A stretch of DNA of 64,000 nt, taken from assembly GCA_036971475.1 (NCBI GenBank), contig JBAIZL010000001.1:101707850-101771849 (forward strand), written 5' to 3'. This DNA comes from Prosapia bicincta (Eukaryota; Arthropoda; Insecta; Hemiptera; Cercopidae). Below are positions 37,480 to 50,874 of this stretch, one piece after another. The translations under genes were made by a program, and so were the position numbers. Within the stretch, counting starts at the first letter, position 1. The number at the start of each line of letters is the position of its first letter. The notes beneath the pieces are model-generated. The model saw only the letters and a program-made list of their open reading frames with translations. It ran no database searches and had not been told where the DNA came from.

Positions 37480-40400
37480 GTATATAGTGAAAATCCTATA
37501 GTGTAATGTCTTTGGGAAGATTAAATTTAGATGGTTGCTCTCTTGATGCACGCCTAGTCTCTATTGGCTTCAAAAAGAGATGTCTACTTGGACCATTCTT
37601 GTCTGGCCTTTCCATTTCCTTTCAATATAAATTATAACTAATCAATAAAGCAAATTAATATCTTTTTAGAGATTGTGTTAGAGAAGCTATTATTGCCTTT
37701 ATTTATTATTTATGAACAAAAATAAAATTCAAATACAATAAACAGTTTATAGCAATCCAAAACTAAATACAAATAGTAATAATTAGAAAAATTAGTAATA
37801 TAGTTTGGTGTTTTGCCAAAAAATACACATAACTTTCGTTGTTGTTGTTCTTCGTAGAGGGTGTAAAAGCAAGTCTCTACGACCACGATAAAAAGTATCT
37901 GTCTAACAACTGCTCAAGACAGTTTCAGGTACTGCACAAGATGTTTTGATCCTCTCTTGTATTAGAGTGTACATACACTACTCCATAGGCGATAATATCT
38001 TTAAAAGAGGATTACCTTTGAACACTCCTTAACATTTCAATAAAATTGTTAAACCGGGAAATAGATTGAAATAACTAAACTAAAAATACGAGTAGTGGAA
38101 TTCTATATTTGCTCGAATTTACCAATAAATGAATTTTATTTGTCCGTTATTGAAATAATTTGATACAAAATTTAAAACACCATATTTAAAAACATTCAAG
38201 CCTTTTAAATCAATGGTCTGACGTTTCATAGATCTTCAGTTTAATAATTCATTAAAAATCCCGTTATTTATAATTGGATGCCATTACTGGAAGGTTGTAT
38301 ATTCGAAACCTATTAATCAGGATGGCTTATTTTTATAATAACTAACAAAAGATCCGAGTGGTTCTGAAGATCACTTAAGTAGAAACGACGTCCGGCCAAC
38401 TCCAGCGGAAATAATGCCCTAATATTACTCCGTAATGAAAGTGGGACAATTTTGTTTAACGCAGGAATGACTTCGTCCCATGGCAATTTGTAAAGACACT
38501 CGAGCACTGAAAGCAGATAATTGAATCAGCCGTCCCGTAATTTACGTAAGAAGTTGGTTTTTAAGTTGCTAGGACATTTCCTGATATTAATGTGCAATAT
38601 ATTTGCAAACTGCGTTTTGATATTTTTGCACATTAGGTCTAAATAAAATTAAAATTTTTATCAGTTTTTCATAGTAGAGGATACGTATAGAAATATCTAT
38701 TCTTTTTCTTGAATAAGGATAGGATATGGAGTGAATTGACTTATTAAAAAAACTTTTTTATTTATTTTTATATAAAACATGTAGTTTCAAATTAAAATAA
38801 CATGAGTTTTTGAAATATCAATCCCTAAGCCAGTCTCTTGAATAATGGAATACCTGAGGTCTTTTTACAATTAAAAATTTCCTTCTTTAACTTTTAGAAT
38901 ACAATTTCGTTTTATTAAAATCTTAGAATTATTTGCTGCAGACACTGTAACTAATCTGTTGACAAATATTTTTTTACTAAATTTTGTTTTCTGGAACAAC
39001 CAGTATCTAATAACACACTACAATAAGTGCGTATTCAATTTGACGTTTATCATAGGTAACATTAATATTTCTGTTTTAGGTTTTCCTTCAAATTTATTGG
39101 TACAAAACTTTTCAATACATCTTCATGAAATGCAACTAAATGAATTTTATAATTTAATGCATATAAGACTTTATCCAATAGAGGTTCTTGGACAAGGTTT
39201 AAACACAATTCTAATATTTTATTGTCTGATAATTTAGTTTCTGTTTTCATTTGTTCAAAATTACATTTAAGAATAGACTTTATAATTCTAAACCATCGGC
39301 CATTGAAAACATGTTTAAATATTTTTCTAAAGGGTTACTCAATTTTTTATACGTCTGAATTAAAAATCGATACATTTTCGTTTTCAGGTTTAGGTATTAC
39401 TACTTGTGATATCATTTCTAAATTTAAATTTTCTCCAATATTTAATTTAGGTACAATTGCTAATTTAGGTACAACTTGCTAATTCACTTTCATTAGAATT
39501 TGTTTGTTCAAAAACATAATTTACTAATCTCTCTCCTTCTAAACTACTATTTGACAATTGTCTTTCAGTGTCTTTTCTTAAATTTTGTTGTTTAAACTCA
39601 TTTTTTCCCAAATGACTAACAACAAAAATACCCAATCTTACTTAATACAGATACAAGAAATAACTAACTATAAAGGTGAAAGAATGTTCAATTTAAAATC
39701 AGTATATAGGCCCTATATTTTACAAACATGGGCTGCAGCGAAATATTAATTAAGCAGTGTGTATTAAAACCTAACCTCAAAATTTACTAGCAAAAAGCAC
39801 ATTATAATAAATAGGAGAGTGACGCAACTTGTAACCCACCGGATTGTTGTAAAGTGGGTCGTGGAGTGAATTGACTTATTAAAAAAAAACTTTAATAACC
39901 TCTATCCGCTTGTACTTACAGAGACTCGTGGGTCAGTTGTTTGTCTAAACAATTAACTCAGGCAGACTGGCTGTCTGTTTAACAGCTCTAACAAGACCGG
40001 TTACAATAAATTCTAGCTTAGGTTTATAAAAGAGATTTAATTTTCAAAACAATTTTATATACAAAATATTACATTTTAATTACAATTTGCTAGTTGTTCT
40101 TTTTTATTTCACAAATTAAAATATTTAAGTTTACAGCTTTTTAAAAATAGTTTTTAGACAGAGCTAGGTCTATGCACGCTATCCTATATTTACTGATTTG
40201 ATAGAAAGTAAAATATTGAAAAAATTAAATTTAAAACATATCTTTGGGAATTCAATTACACTTACGTGGCTTTGTTAAAACATTTAATAACTAATTTAAA
40301 TTTTGAAACAACATACTAAACGTAACAAGCCGCCAATAAAATATCCCGTTTTTAATTAGGCCTAATTTAGACAATTACATCATTTGAAAGTTTTATAAAA

Positions 40401-40810
40401 CTTTGTACGATTGCTAGCCCATCTTGCTCCTCTATCAGAGACGTGGTGCGAGAGATTGCTTTTTCAATTTCCAACAGAAACTTAATACGAGAATTGGGAA
40501 ATGTGAAATTTTGTGAGAATTTCCTGCTAGTTCTGTCGATGAAACATCTTTTCAAAAAACAAAATTTCTTTTAAGCAAAGCATATTTTACATTTACTAAG
40601 CAACGAATATATTATGTAACTTACTTATTTGCAATCCGAATTTATTCGGTTCGGTATGTTACATTGCATTCAACCAAAAAGCCTTCCCAATCTTATGATC
40701 AATTTATTATCACTTCAACAATGTGCTAAATGTAACAACAAGAAATCACTAGGCGTGAAATTTAGAGGAAGATTGTAGACAATATTATTGTTAATACCTG
40801 ACGTTTTCTA
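37480..40810. other. AT-rich stretch without a recognisable gene
   Basis: Short frames (minus 38313-38507, plus 38959-39237, minus 40367-40555) overlap on opposite strands and carry no domain. 'cttattaaaaaaac' with 'gtgaattgact' recurs near 38730 and 39865, suggesting an old dispersed repeat. Confidence 0.45.
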
Positions 40811-40814
40811 GTTG

Positions 40815-42420
40815 TTTATACTCAATACTCATTGGACATAGATGTGAAAAAGATGGACAACTGTAAAAGTGGCCGAACCCTGTATGTGTACTATAGAGAC
40901 AAAACACTGCGCTGTATAGAAAAATGTACTTTTCCACCAGTAATAAATAACAAATCAGCAGCTGCACGAAAAACCGCGAAACACCTCTACAAAATAATTA
41001 GAAAAAATATCACATTTCACAACCACACCAGCCTAAAAAATAGCATAGACCATACACAAAAAATAAAAACTCACACTGACAAAATAACTCTACACTAGCA
41101 TCATTTGACATACAATATAACCAAATAATTAATAACACTAACAGAAGCAACCACTTCTCAAAATTGCTTCACATACAACAAGAAATACTACACTTAAAAC
41201 AAAGACCTACCCATGGGATCCCCCATTTAAGGCAAATTGTCAGAAATATTCATACATAATCTAGAACAAAAATTATCATAAACAACAAAAAAGATGCCCA
41301 CAAAATAATATATTGGTAGGCCTACAGATACGTAGATGACATTTTAATCCTATACAACGGCAACATAAGACAGATACACACCTTCCACACAAAACAAATT
41401 ACACAATAACTTTGCACTGGAAACAGAACATCAGGACAAAATCAACCTCCTAGACCTCATGATAACAAAACAATACAACAGACACACATTCAAAAGATAC
41501 AGGATGCCCACCATCACTGGTAGAGTTATACACAACACTTCCAATCGCCCCACACAACAGACACATCATACTGCTTTCCACTCATACACATACTAATTAA
41601 CATACCCATGAACAATGAAAACAAAATAAATTAACAATAAATATCACAATAAAATTTATAGCCTATAAAAACGGATATAAACTCATTTTGATGGACAACA
41701 TAATGCCAAAAAGCAACACACTCACATAGCACAGTGAGAAGAAACAATAAAAAACAAACACAAAGATAGGTAACATTAACATTTCACGACAGAACATCAC
41801 AAAAAATACCTACCGCATTCCGTAAATTCAACTACAAAGTATCCTTCAACACATGTAACACAAATAAAAAACACATACACAGTACAAAAACACACCAGAA
41901 CAAACACGACAGGGCAGGAGTACACAAAATTATAAGTAACGGACTGCCCCAGCTTATACATAGGTCAAATAGAGAGACAGATTAAAACAAAGAACACATT
42001 AAAGACATTAATAACACACAAGCCAGTTCAAACTTCGCAATACACATACAAATGCACACTACACTCACACACCAATATAGACACTAATTTAATAATCCTA
42101 CACTACATAAAAACGCAACAAACTAAGCAGCAGAAAACTACGAGATATTCAAACACCATAAAAACTAACAACACATTCTAAACGACGAAACACACTCACA
42201 TTCAAATACTATATTTGAACACATAATCAATAACTTCTTACTCTATGAAGAATAATTCAACACAGAACACCAATACATCACAGACTCACACCAACACAAT
42301 ACACCTGAACAACCGTCTCGTCACATACAAAATCCGTGACAGCATTGATTTACAGCCTTGAACAATCAACTGACCTAGTACGAAACGCGTCCGCTGAAAA
42401 ATGTCAGTAAGTAGTGGTTT
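40815..42420 (+). pseudogene. Degenerate Penelope-like element (RT and GIY-YIG traces)
   Basis: Coding traces in changing frames run along the plus strand. An N-terminal part with AKHLYKIIRKNI lies near 40980. A trace around 41205-41220 reads THGIPHLRQIV, perhaps the eroded block around the GSP motif. YRYVDDILILYNG near 41325-41360 contains the RT catalytic YVDD. DCPSLYIGQIERQIK near 41942-41990 is the YIGQ core of the GIY-YIG domain. Stops and frameshifts are frequent. The order RT then GIY-YIG is that of Penelope-like elements. It is clearly older than the remnant at 21983-23612. Confidence 0.7.
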
Positions 42421-42429
42421 TTTTGCCAA

Positions 42430-44540
42430 GTGATACCAAAAGTCTAATTTAAATTTAATGTTTTTGGTAAGAGTGGAAACTACGCTACTACAATAATAAT
42501 GTTTAATAATGGGTTGATATGTTAATCTGTGAGGAAAGATTATATAAATATCAAACTTTTTTTTAGTTTAAAACGCCGTGGATACTTCAACTGTACAACA
42601 ATGTCAGAGGTGTCACCTGCAGAGAACTTTGAAGTGCAAGCACTATGTTAGCGCAAACATACACCAAAGTGTCACGTCAGCTACTTTATACTGTCTGCAC
42701 GACGGCGGCGGTTTAAAGTATAGTTAAACATTCCTGTAAAGCGCATCTTCATAAAAGTAAACCTTTCTAATAATTTATTTATTCAAGTACAGCTCGTATT
42801 TTTAGGGGCGATTAACTAAATGTGGTTAAAAATTTAGACTAATTTATGTTACACATAGGAAATATATATTTTTTTACTAAATTCCCAAATGGATGGCTTG
42901 TACAGGTCTAAGATTAAGCATATTTAGGATGTTTATTTATATTGATAGAATCAAGTTTCTAGTTCGATAAATAGATTATTGACAAGTTTTCCAATGAATG
43001 ATCTAATCTGTTTTTGGAAAACTGCACCATTAGAAAAGTATTTTACATTACTAAAGCTAATGCCACGTAAATGTAAAATGGTTCGTTAATTAAGAGACTA
43101 AGCTAATTCATTTAGTGCTTTACGATGTAACAAAAGTTAGTATTGTGAGAATATAATAGTAAACTAATAGTTTTTAATTAGAATTTACATTCAGGTGTAC
43201 CAATTATGACCGCAAATAGTCTTTCGCGGAAATTTGCTATTAAAATATTGGTAATTGTTTACATTAATCATTAAGATTGAGGGTTATTTATTAAATATAA
43301 AATACAATATTCTCATAATTAAATGCCCTTTTAAAGGTGGTTAAATGGTACCTAAAATGTGCAGTAGATGTTGACTTATTGCGAATAAAATAAATTTATT
43401 GAGGTTATTAGATTTTGGTTGAGCGGAAATAATCTTTATTTTCAAAAACAAGCAAAACATTTTGGGAAAGTAAATTATTTTTACTTGCTTAGAACTTAGA
43501 CTGTTATTTAGGTTCTTCAAATACATAGAATTAAGGTAAACAAAATGATTTATTGTTGACAAGCCCTGTAACATTTATTGTAATATCAAAATAAGATCCC
43601 TGAAGTCATTGAGATATGCCTTTGGTTATACACTATTTTAAATGACTATGCAGGGCTAAACGTAGGCACAAATTATTTTTTTATTAAAGTGAGATGATAT
43701 AGTTTATGAAATTTCTAATGCACCTAATTTTGGTTAAAAGTCTTCTCTTTTCTGCGAACTTTGATTCTGTCAATTCGAGTAGAAATTAGTTGGAAATGTT
43801 TTAACAGCTTATGGTTCAAAGTGTTTTTTCAGTTAACTTTTTAAATGGATTTATAAAGCTATTTCAGTTTTATTCTATAAGTAGAATAGCCTATGTAAGA
43901 GAAAAAGGTTAGATATTAAATTTTTATAAAAAGTCTCACGGATTTTGTCAATTCAGATAACATAACAGTCACCTACGTAAGTGGATCTAAGAAATTACAC
44001 ATTGATTTGGGTAAGGGTCTTCTGCTCGGAAAAGTTTTGAAATTGGTGTTTCTATTTAACTAAAGTTTTACACAACGATGTTTGAAAAACATTAATGCCG
44101 AATGTAAAAATGATATGGTACATTTACGAGATTTGTAGCTCTCATGGGCCGCTAAACAATATGTACAATTACAAAATTACAATATCTGAATATATTTTCA
44201 TGTTTGCTGAACGTTGCCCTTGATTGTTTCTAAGATTGGTTTTACTTGCCCCAAAGGTTACATTTTACATTCATCACTAGTGCTCCTTGTTCTAGAGGTG
44301 CAAGTTAATATTGAACTCTTTAAACAGAAATGCAAAGTTTTATTATAACTAAACCTTAATATTACAAAATCTCCTGTATTGGAATTTGTAGCCGAATATT
44401 AAGGAACGTACCTTCGAGTCTGTATGATTGTTATACAAATAGAAATATTACGTAACATAATAATTTTGTCACCGATTAAATATATGGATATAGAAAATAT
44501 GTTATGCCTGAAGACTTAAACAATAAAGACGAGATGTACT
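42430..44540. other. AT-rich stretch without a recognisable gene
   Basis: No supported gene, RNA or array. The minus-strand frame 43341-43574 is low in information and lysine/asparagine-rich, as expected by chance in AT-rich DNA. Confidence 0.5.
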
Positions 44541-44547
44541 CAAACCT

Positions 44548-44550
<3 letters not shown>

Positions 44551-44616
<66 letters not shown>
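44551..44616. repeat. (AT)n microsatellite
   Basis: About 66 bases of AT followed by a GT-rich run. Confidence 0.95.
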
Positions 44617-44618
<2 letters not shown>

Positions 44619-44639
44619 GCATTATTGTGTGGGTGAGTG

Positions 44640-46270
44640 TGTGCGTGTATATGTGTGTCAAACACTATTCGGTAACAAGCTGTACTTTTTTGATGCTTCA
44701 TAGTACGGTAAAATCTACTGAATAAGTCTACAAAAAAATAGTTTTAGCCGCCCTAAACGAGGTCGATGTAAAACGTCTTCAATGGATTCTTATTATAAAT
44801 CGGAAAAATTTGATTTTATTCAAATTGTTTTCGTATCTTTCAAGAAAAGAAATATTTAAATTGAGTTAATAAAATTTGTTGTAGTTTTCGTAATATGTTA
44901 GTGATATGAAAAACCATATTTTAAGTCGTATAATACTATACATTTTTTTAAATGATAAGCAGGTTTTAAATTAAAATTGTGGAAATTCAAAAATTTTACC
45001 ATACACATAAAAAATAATATTGCATTCACAAAATAAAAATTTTGTTTTTATATCTTAATGCAAGAAAAACAACTAATCATAGGTAATAACTTATAAGTTA
45101 TAAAAATCAACATTTAAAAATTATTCAGAAAATATATATGTGCTTAAAATAAAGTAATAATTATTTTTCTAGAGGTCTAAAATTAATTTGTAGAATAAAA
45201 ACAATCATTCTTAATGAGGTGTATTAGACCTTTGAGACCAGGATAAAATTTTAATAGCTTTATAGTGCTGACATGTTTAAATTCACATTAAAAAAAAGAT
45301 AAAACCTAAAAGAAATATTTCACAAATGATTCAATTATAAGTAAAATTTTATTACCTTGTTCCCTGGAGCAAAATTTTTAATATTACTGTGTTCAAAATA
45401 GTTGTGATTTTGTTTTATTTAGTTTGCCAACTAATAATTACACTTTCATACTAGCTGACAGAAATCCGTTGTTTGGAGAAATTTTTAATCAAAAGATAAA
45501 TAATTCCTGTATTTTTGTGAAGCAAATTATCTAAAATTGTTGCATGAGAGATCGTGACGATTCTCAGCTGATTGGGCAACCGCAGAGATGTGGTCGGTTT
45601 CAATATACGCTACGCTACAAAATGTCACTGCACAGTCCATACCTCGCTAATAATACAGAACCGCATTCACCACCGGACAGGATAGTTTTAAAAATCTTTG
45701 TAGTAGAATAAATATATATTCTAGTGTTTTATCCACAAATTAAGGTTTTTATGAATTTGTTTCTACAATTTGAGATCAGTTTTGAACACGTGCGCTCAAA
45801 AAGGAACAATTGTGTTATAAATCTTCTAAATTTCAATTATGTATGGAAACACGTAATAAAACATTATTTCACAGGAATTGTTACTTTGATCGAGCTTGGT
45901 AATAATTTTAGTTTCCCTTACATTACATTTTGTTTTATTCATTGTCTCTATTATAACATAAAACATTAACATAGGTGTTAATAAATGTTTTAAAATATAT
46001 TTTTTGTTTCAAATATCTGATTTTTTTAATATATTTTATATAATTTCTGAAGAACAACAACATTTTAGTTTTTCACCACAATATAAAAAAGTCGTTTATA
46101 GTAAAAGAACATGAAAACTTGTTTTTCTTTGTTTTGAATTGTTGCATTGCGAATTTAGTATCTATTATTTATTTGTACATGTTTCGCCAACTCTTAAGTT
46201 GTATAGCTTTTATATTTGATTATCACACAAATATTTCGACTGTATAAGTTTACGGTAGATTTACAAGGTA
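44640..46270. other. AT-rich stretch without a recognisable gene
   Basis: I see no gene. The frame 45724-45969 has no recognisable features. Confidence 0.5.
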
Positions 46271-46289
46271 AAGGATCTTTCTAATGTAT

Positions 46290-47260
46290 TACGCTTCTTT
46301 CTACATCTTCTTATAATTCCACACATCCTGTTAGTTTTACCCCTGATAGTCCTTTTCACAACTTCTGATTAGCTAGCCATTTGCACAACTTCTGATAATC
46401 CTACACCTTCTTATAGTCCTTCCTATAATTCCTGAGTTCTTTCTATATCTTCTTATAATCTTACACCTCCGAATAGTCCTACACCTGCTGGTCCTTCCTA
46501 GATCTTTTAATAAACGTACTCTTTCTGATCCCAATTTGTACAGGTTCTGATAATCTTACACCTCCTTATAGTCCTTCCTACAATTCCTGAGTTCTTTCTA
46601 TATCTTCTTATAATCCTATACCTCCGGATAGTCCTACACCTGCTGGTCCTTCCTAGATCTTTTATTAAACGTACTCTTTCTGATCCAAATTTGTACAGGT
46701 TCTGATAATTTTACACCTCCTTATAGTCCTTCCTACAATTCCTGAGTTCTTTCTATATCTTCTTATAATTCTACACACCCAGACAGTCCTACTCCTGCTG
46801 GTCATTCCTAGATCTACTAATAATCTTACTCTTTCTGATACCAAATTGTACAACTTCTAATAATCCTACATTTCTTTATCTCTTCCTACAATTCCTGATA
46901 GATTTTTCTATATCTTCTTACAATCTTACACCTCCAGATAGTCCTACATCTTCTGGTCCTCCCTAGGTTTCCTAATAATCTTAGTCCTTCTGATACCAAT
47001 TTGTACAACTTTTGATAATCCTACACCTCCTTATAGTATATCCTAAAATTCCTGAGTTATTTCTATATCTTCTTATAATCCTACACCTCCGGATAGTTCT
47101 ACACCTGCTGATCCTCCTAGATCTTCTAATAAACTTACTCTTTCTGATACCAATTTGTACAACTTTTGATAATCTTAAACATCCAGTTGCCTACATCTGA
47201 TAATCCTACCACCGATATTCCTTCCTACATCTAATGATCCCTCATCTTCCAATAACCATT
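46290..47260. repeat. Tandem array of a 155-bp unit, about six copies
   Basis: 'cctgagttctttctatatct' or its variants recur at about 46434, 46589, 46744, 46899 and 47054, an exact 155-base spacing. Within each unit a shorter 'ataatcctacacctcc' theme recurs several times, so the 155-bp unit itself grew from a shorter pyrimidine-rich repeat. The long open frames across it are a by-product. Confidence 0.9.
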
Positions 47261-47494
47261 CCTACAACTTAGATTGTTAATTTATTGTTTAAAGAAAACT
47301 TTCAGTTTTGACTCAGCAGCCAATGGTATTTCCGGTATTTGATATTTCTTCTTATATTATTATTTATACGGTGCTTTCATTCTACCTTAACATCTACCTC
47401 ATGCTTAAATATATTTACATTTTATTCGCAATGGTTGCATGAATATTAGTAGATGTCAAAACCACAGTTTCAGCCCAACAGGTGGTTTTGATGA

Positions 47495-47700
47495 AAAATA
47501 CGTTAATTTTCCGTTAAAAACGGTTAGGTGGGGTATGAGGGGTTGGTTTCAGCGATTATTGGAGGGTGAGGTGAATGGTAGGAGGTATGGAATGTGCGCG
47601 GTTGTGCGCGGTTGTGCGTAGGTGTATGTGGCAGGTGTTTTTTTTAGAAATACGTTAATTTTCCGTTAAAGACCGTTAGGTGAGGTAGTATGGGTTGGTT
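47495..47700. repeat. Subterminal direct repeat of the Maverick
   Basis: 'aatacgttaattttccgtta' occurs at about 47498 and 47649, each followed by 'a..ggttaggtg.ggta' and a G/T-rich stretch with 'gggttggt'. Direct repeats just inside the inferred terminus would fit a Maverick terminal repeat. Confidence 0.6.
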
Positions 47701-48213
47701 GGTGATATGCGTGTTGGCTGTTGTGTGATGTAATTAGAAGCATGTTCGGACATGTTGGGGGGTAATGTAAAAACCGTTGTTTACCTAGAGAATGTGTGTA
47801 TTATATTCTGTACCCAGTTCGTTGCTGACCTATATTTTTACTATAACGTCGCGTTTGTACGGTTGAAATCCGTTACGAGGTGATGGGATTATTTTCGCTA
47901 TAAATGTGTCAGTCGCAAAGACTGAACGGTGACTTCTCTGTTTGTTCTCCAGATCTTTACTGGTTAAAAAATGTAAAAGCATGTTAATTTATTGATATAG
48001 GTTCCTCGCTCGTGAGCTAATGTGTTAACATATCGTTGTGCTAGCGCATGTTTGTTGTAACAGGTATTTGGCCTGAATAAATTGTTTTTAAAAACCTACC
48101 TCTGTTTCGAGTTATAAACATGTTCGGACCATTGAAAAGTGTTTTTAAGACTTTACCTGCGCGCTTGTACGTGCGAGTGCTCACGATTGTGTGACGTAAT
48201 TAAAAGAGTAGCG

Positions 48214-48220
48214 TATATAA
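48214..48220 (+). promoter_or_regulatory. TATA box of the RING gene
   Basis: 'gcgtatataaact' lies about 50 bases before the ATG at 48271. A CRE-like TGACGTAA is 15 bases further upstream. Confidence 0.6.
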
Positions 48221-48270
48221 ACTGCAATAGCTATCAAAAAAGTAACATTTGCCGTTCAGATTGACTAGCG

Positions 48271-48531
48271 ATGGACATCGTACAAATGGGAAAAAGCAAG
48301 GCATTCGTTCCCGTTGACAGTTTCAGGGAGAAGGCTTTAGTTACTAGGAAGACCTCATTGGCAGCAGATATACTTCGTGCAGAATGTAAAATCTGTCTAT
48401 CAGAAGAAGTTCAAGTGGTTTATTTACCCTGCAGACACGTTATTGCTTGTTTGCTTTGCGGATTAGCCTGCAAAACTTGCGGAATTTGCAGAGAAACTGT
48501 TGACTCTATTATGAGAATTTATCTTTCCTAA
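48271..48531 (+). CDS. Small RING-finger protein of IAP type (86 aa)
   Basis: The C-terminal half is a complete RING: C39, C42, C54, H56, C60, C63, C70, C73, ending IMRIYLS. The end closely resembles the end of the BIR-RING protein at 5221-5754 (TIRVYLS), and both share CKIC, an EE.QV stretch and LPC. The 38-residue N-terminus has no BIR and is unrecognised. RING domains of this subtype recruit ubiquitin-conjugating enzymes, and those at IAP ends also dimerise. It could act with the BIR-only protein of the same element (60899-61243), as two halves of an IAP. It is single-exon, with its own TATA box. Function is inferred from the domain alone. Confidence 0.85.
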   Translation: MDIVQMGKSKAFVPVDSFREKALVTRKTSLAADILRAECKICLSEEVQVVYLPCRHVIACLLCGLACKTCGICRETVDSIMRIYLS

Positions 48532-48726
48532 CATTTGTAATAATTTTTTGTTTAACAACAATATTTCTTTTTAATAGTATAATTATTGTAACTTATTATT
48601 TAAAAAATATATATTATGTCTTGTAGAAAAAATGTAATTTTGTGTTTGCTTTGACCAAGCTTAAGTCATTTTACACCTTTGCTCAACTAAAAATCCTCTA
48701 TTTTATTAATATTCAAACATCAAACA

Positions 48727-48729
<3 letters not shown>

Positions 48730-48790
<61 letters not shown>
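48730..48790. repeat. (CA)n microsatellite
   Basis: About 60 bases of CA repeat inside the Maverick, downstream of the RING gene. Confidence 0.95.
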
Positions 48791-48792
<2 letters not shown>

Positions 48793-48978
48793 GTGTTGGG
48801 CATAGTTGATATCCACGACATACTTGTGTGTGTTTGTTTTGAAATACAATGCAATTACGTTAGGATTAATAAAACTCACACTGACAGGTGTTAAGACAGG
48901 TGTTGTGGGGGACGGGTAAAACTAGGTTTGATGAACTCATAGGGGGGCAGGTGTTGCACTGCATGTAGGTATTAGCTC

Positions 48979-48986
48979 TATATAAA
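48979..48986 (+). promoter_or_regulatory. TATA box without an adjacent gene
   Basis: 'ctctatataaacgagcg' is followed by start-like sequence, but the first ATG (49021) opens only a three-codon frame. It may drive a spliced or non-coding transcript across 49000-50870. Confidence 0.4.
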
Positions 48987-50813
48987 CGAGCGAAACGTTT
49001 AGAGACTGTTCACTTCTAGGCATGACTTTATAGAGTGAATACTATGTTCTTGTTAGCTTTTAAGATATTTCAATGTTTTAATATATTTTTTATTCCCTTG
49101 TATTTTATATAGGTTACTTTGGTTTTATGCTTTGTAAAGAAGGTATGCACCCAGAGATAACGGTTTTTTGCGGTTCAAAATAAGTAACCATGCTTGAAAC
49201 CCAAAAAATCTGCGAAAATATCGTTTGGTGCCCATGCCAGTTGTATATTGTTCGCATATCTTGGTCATATCTTATTTCCAAAGCATATAATTTGAGATAA
49301 CATCTCTGTATTGTGGGTTTTTGTTAGCTTGTTAAGAAATACAATTATAATATATGTTTATTCCTTGTTGTACTTTATATAGCTCACTTTGGTTTACATT
49401 ATATTATATTATTTAATTTTTTTGTGCATGTTAGACTAAATGTTTAGATGTATTTTGTGGTTGCATGTTAAATTTTATTTTTATAATTATAGCATAAACA
49501 CAGCATGTTTTTCAGGTTAAAATAATTATATATGTATTTCTTCCAGGTTTATATAAATAATACCAATATTTATTCTTGTTTCAGCAGTTTTTTCAGGTTA
49601 AAATAATTATATCTTTATTTATTTCAGGTTTTATATAAATAATACCAATATTTATTCTTGTTTATTTTTCAGGTATTATAAACAATATTACTCCTACTTT
49701 CAGGTTTACCTCAGGAATCTTGATTGTTTCTGATTTTGATCAATCCCCCCCCTAATGTGATTTTTATTGGGTATCTTTTAATTACTTCAAGCCCATGTCT
49801 GGAGTATATTACACATAAGCACGTGCTATATATGTAGTTGGAACAGAATGGGGTATCTCATGAGGTGAAAATCAATTTCGTAAAATTATTGTTGATTTAG
49901 TCTTGTGGAATACATAAATTGTTATTCAAAATACCGAAAATCACATATTTGGGGGGGGGGAATTTAATAACATTTTTTTATTGTTTACTTTTCAGGTAAA
50001 ATAATATATGTTTCTTACTTCCAGGTTTACATCATTAATATCCCTAATACTCCTTCCTCTTTCACGCACGCTAAGGCTATCTCCGGATAGTTTGTCTGGG
50101 GGCAACCCGGGCAAAGCGTGTTCTCCTGGACATCATTGTTTCTGTTCACTGGGAGCTTGATATCCAACCCCCCACCCCACCCACCTTTTTTGTCTTTTCC
50201 CCGAGGTGAGTAAACGTAGCGGATGATTGGCGAGATGAATTTCGCGTCATTCGTTGCGTCACCCGGCTTCCAATAGTCATACAGCAAGAACGAATTCAGC
50301 GTATGTCTATTATTCACTTACACCCCAATCCCTCTAGGTTGCCGTTGGTCTATTCGGCTGGTGACGTGAAGAATTGCGTTCCAGTCTAGTAGAGCGCCTA
50401 GGGATCCCTTTGTGCAGAGTGTTACAAGGAGGATATTCAGTACATTCTGCTTAGAGTCACTCCTTCCTATTCTTTCCCATAGTTTTAAGGAAAAAAATTT
50501 TTTAATATTCAAACGACCTTGACCCAGTTTTTAGCTGGAAGAAAATGCTTCACACATTTTCCAAAGCTTGTATTAAAGTTATAATACGTTCTGTTACCTC
50601 CTACACCGAAAAAATAATAATAAGTTCAATTCCCCCCGCAGAGTTACTTCAATTTGTGATTTGGTACACTTCAATTCCTTCCACCTCCCCCCGATATCTT
50701 CTTTACTCAACTATTCTACTATGTTAAACCTCACCTACCTCTTCACATCCAAAACGTCATTCTCCCCCTCCCTTCCTAGTGATACAGTATAACCCCTCCT
50801 TCGTTTTAAATCG

Positions 50814-50820
50814 TATAAAT
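50814..50820 (+). promoter_or_regulatory. TATA box of the 210-aa gene
   Basis: 'cgtataaatagc' lies about 55 bases before the ATG at 50875. Confidence 0.55.
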
Positions 50821-50874
50821 AGCATAGACTCGCGATAACATCATCATTTTGCTTCTCAATGTTATAGCTGAAGA

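Larger units (their letters stand above)
48540..50870. other. Gene-poor stretch of the Maverick with direct repeats
   Basis: About 2.3 kb without a convincing gene. 'tttattcc.ttgt', 'ttatata' and 'ctttggtt' recur near 49090 and 49360. An 81-bp direct repeat ('ttcaggttaaaataatta' at 49511 and 49592, 'tataaataataccaatattt' nearby) has partial further copies near 49670 and 49992. The frames 50027-50317 and 50318-50512 (minus) are low-quality. Confidence 0.55.

Noticed and set aside
46665..47200. Leucine-rich frames in the 155-bp array
   Set aside because: Produced by the pyrimidine-rich tandem repeat.
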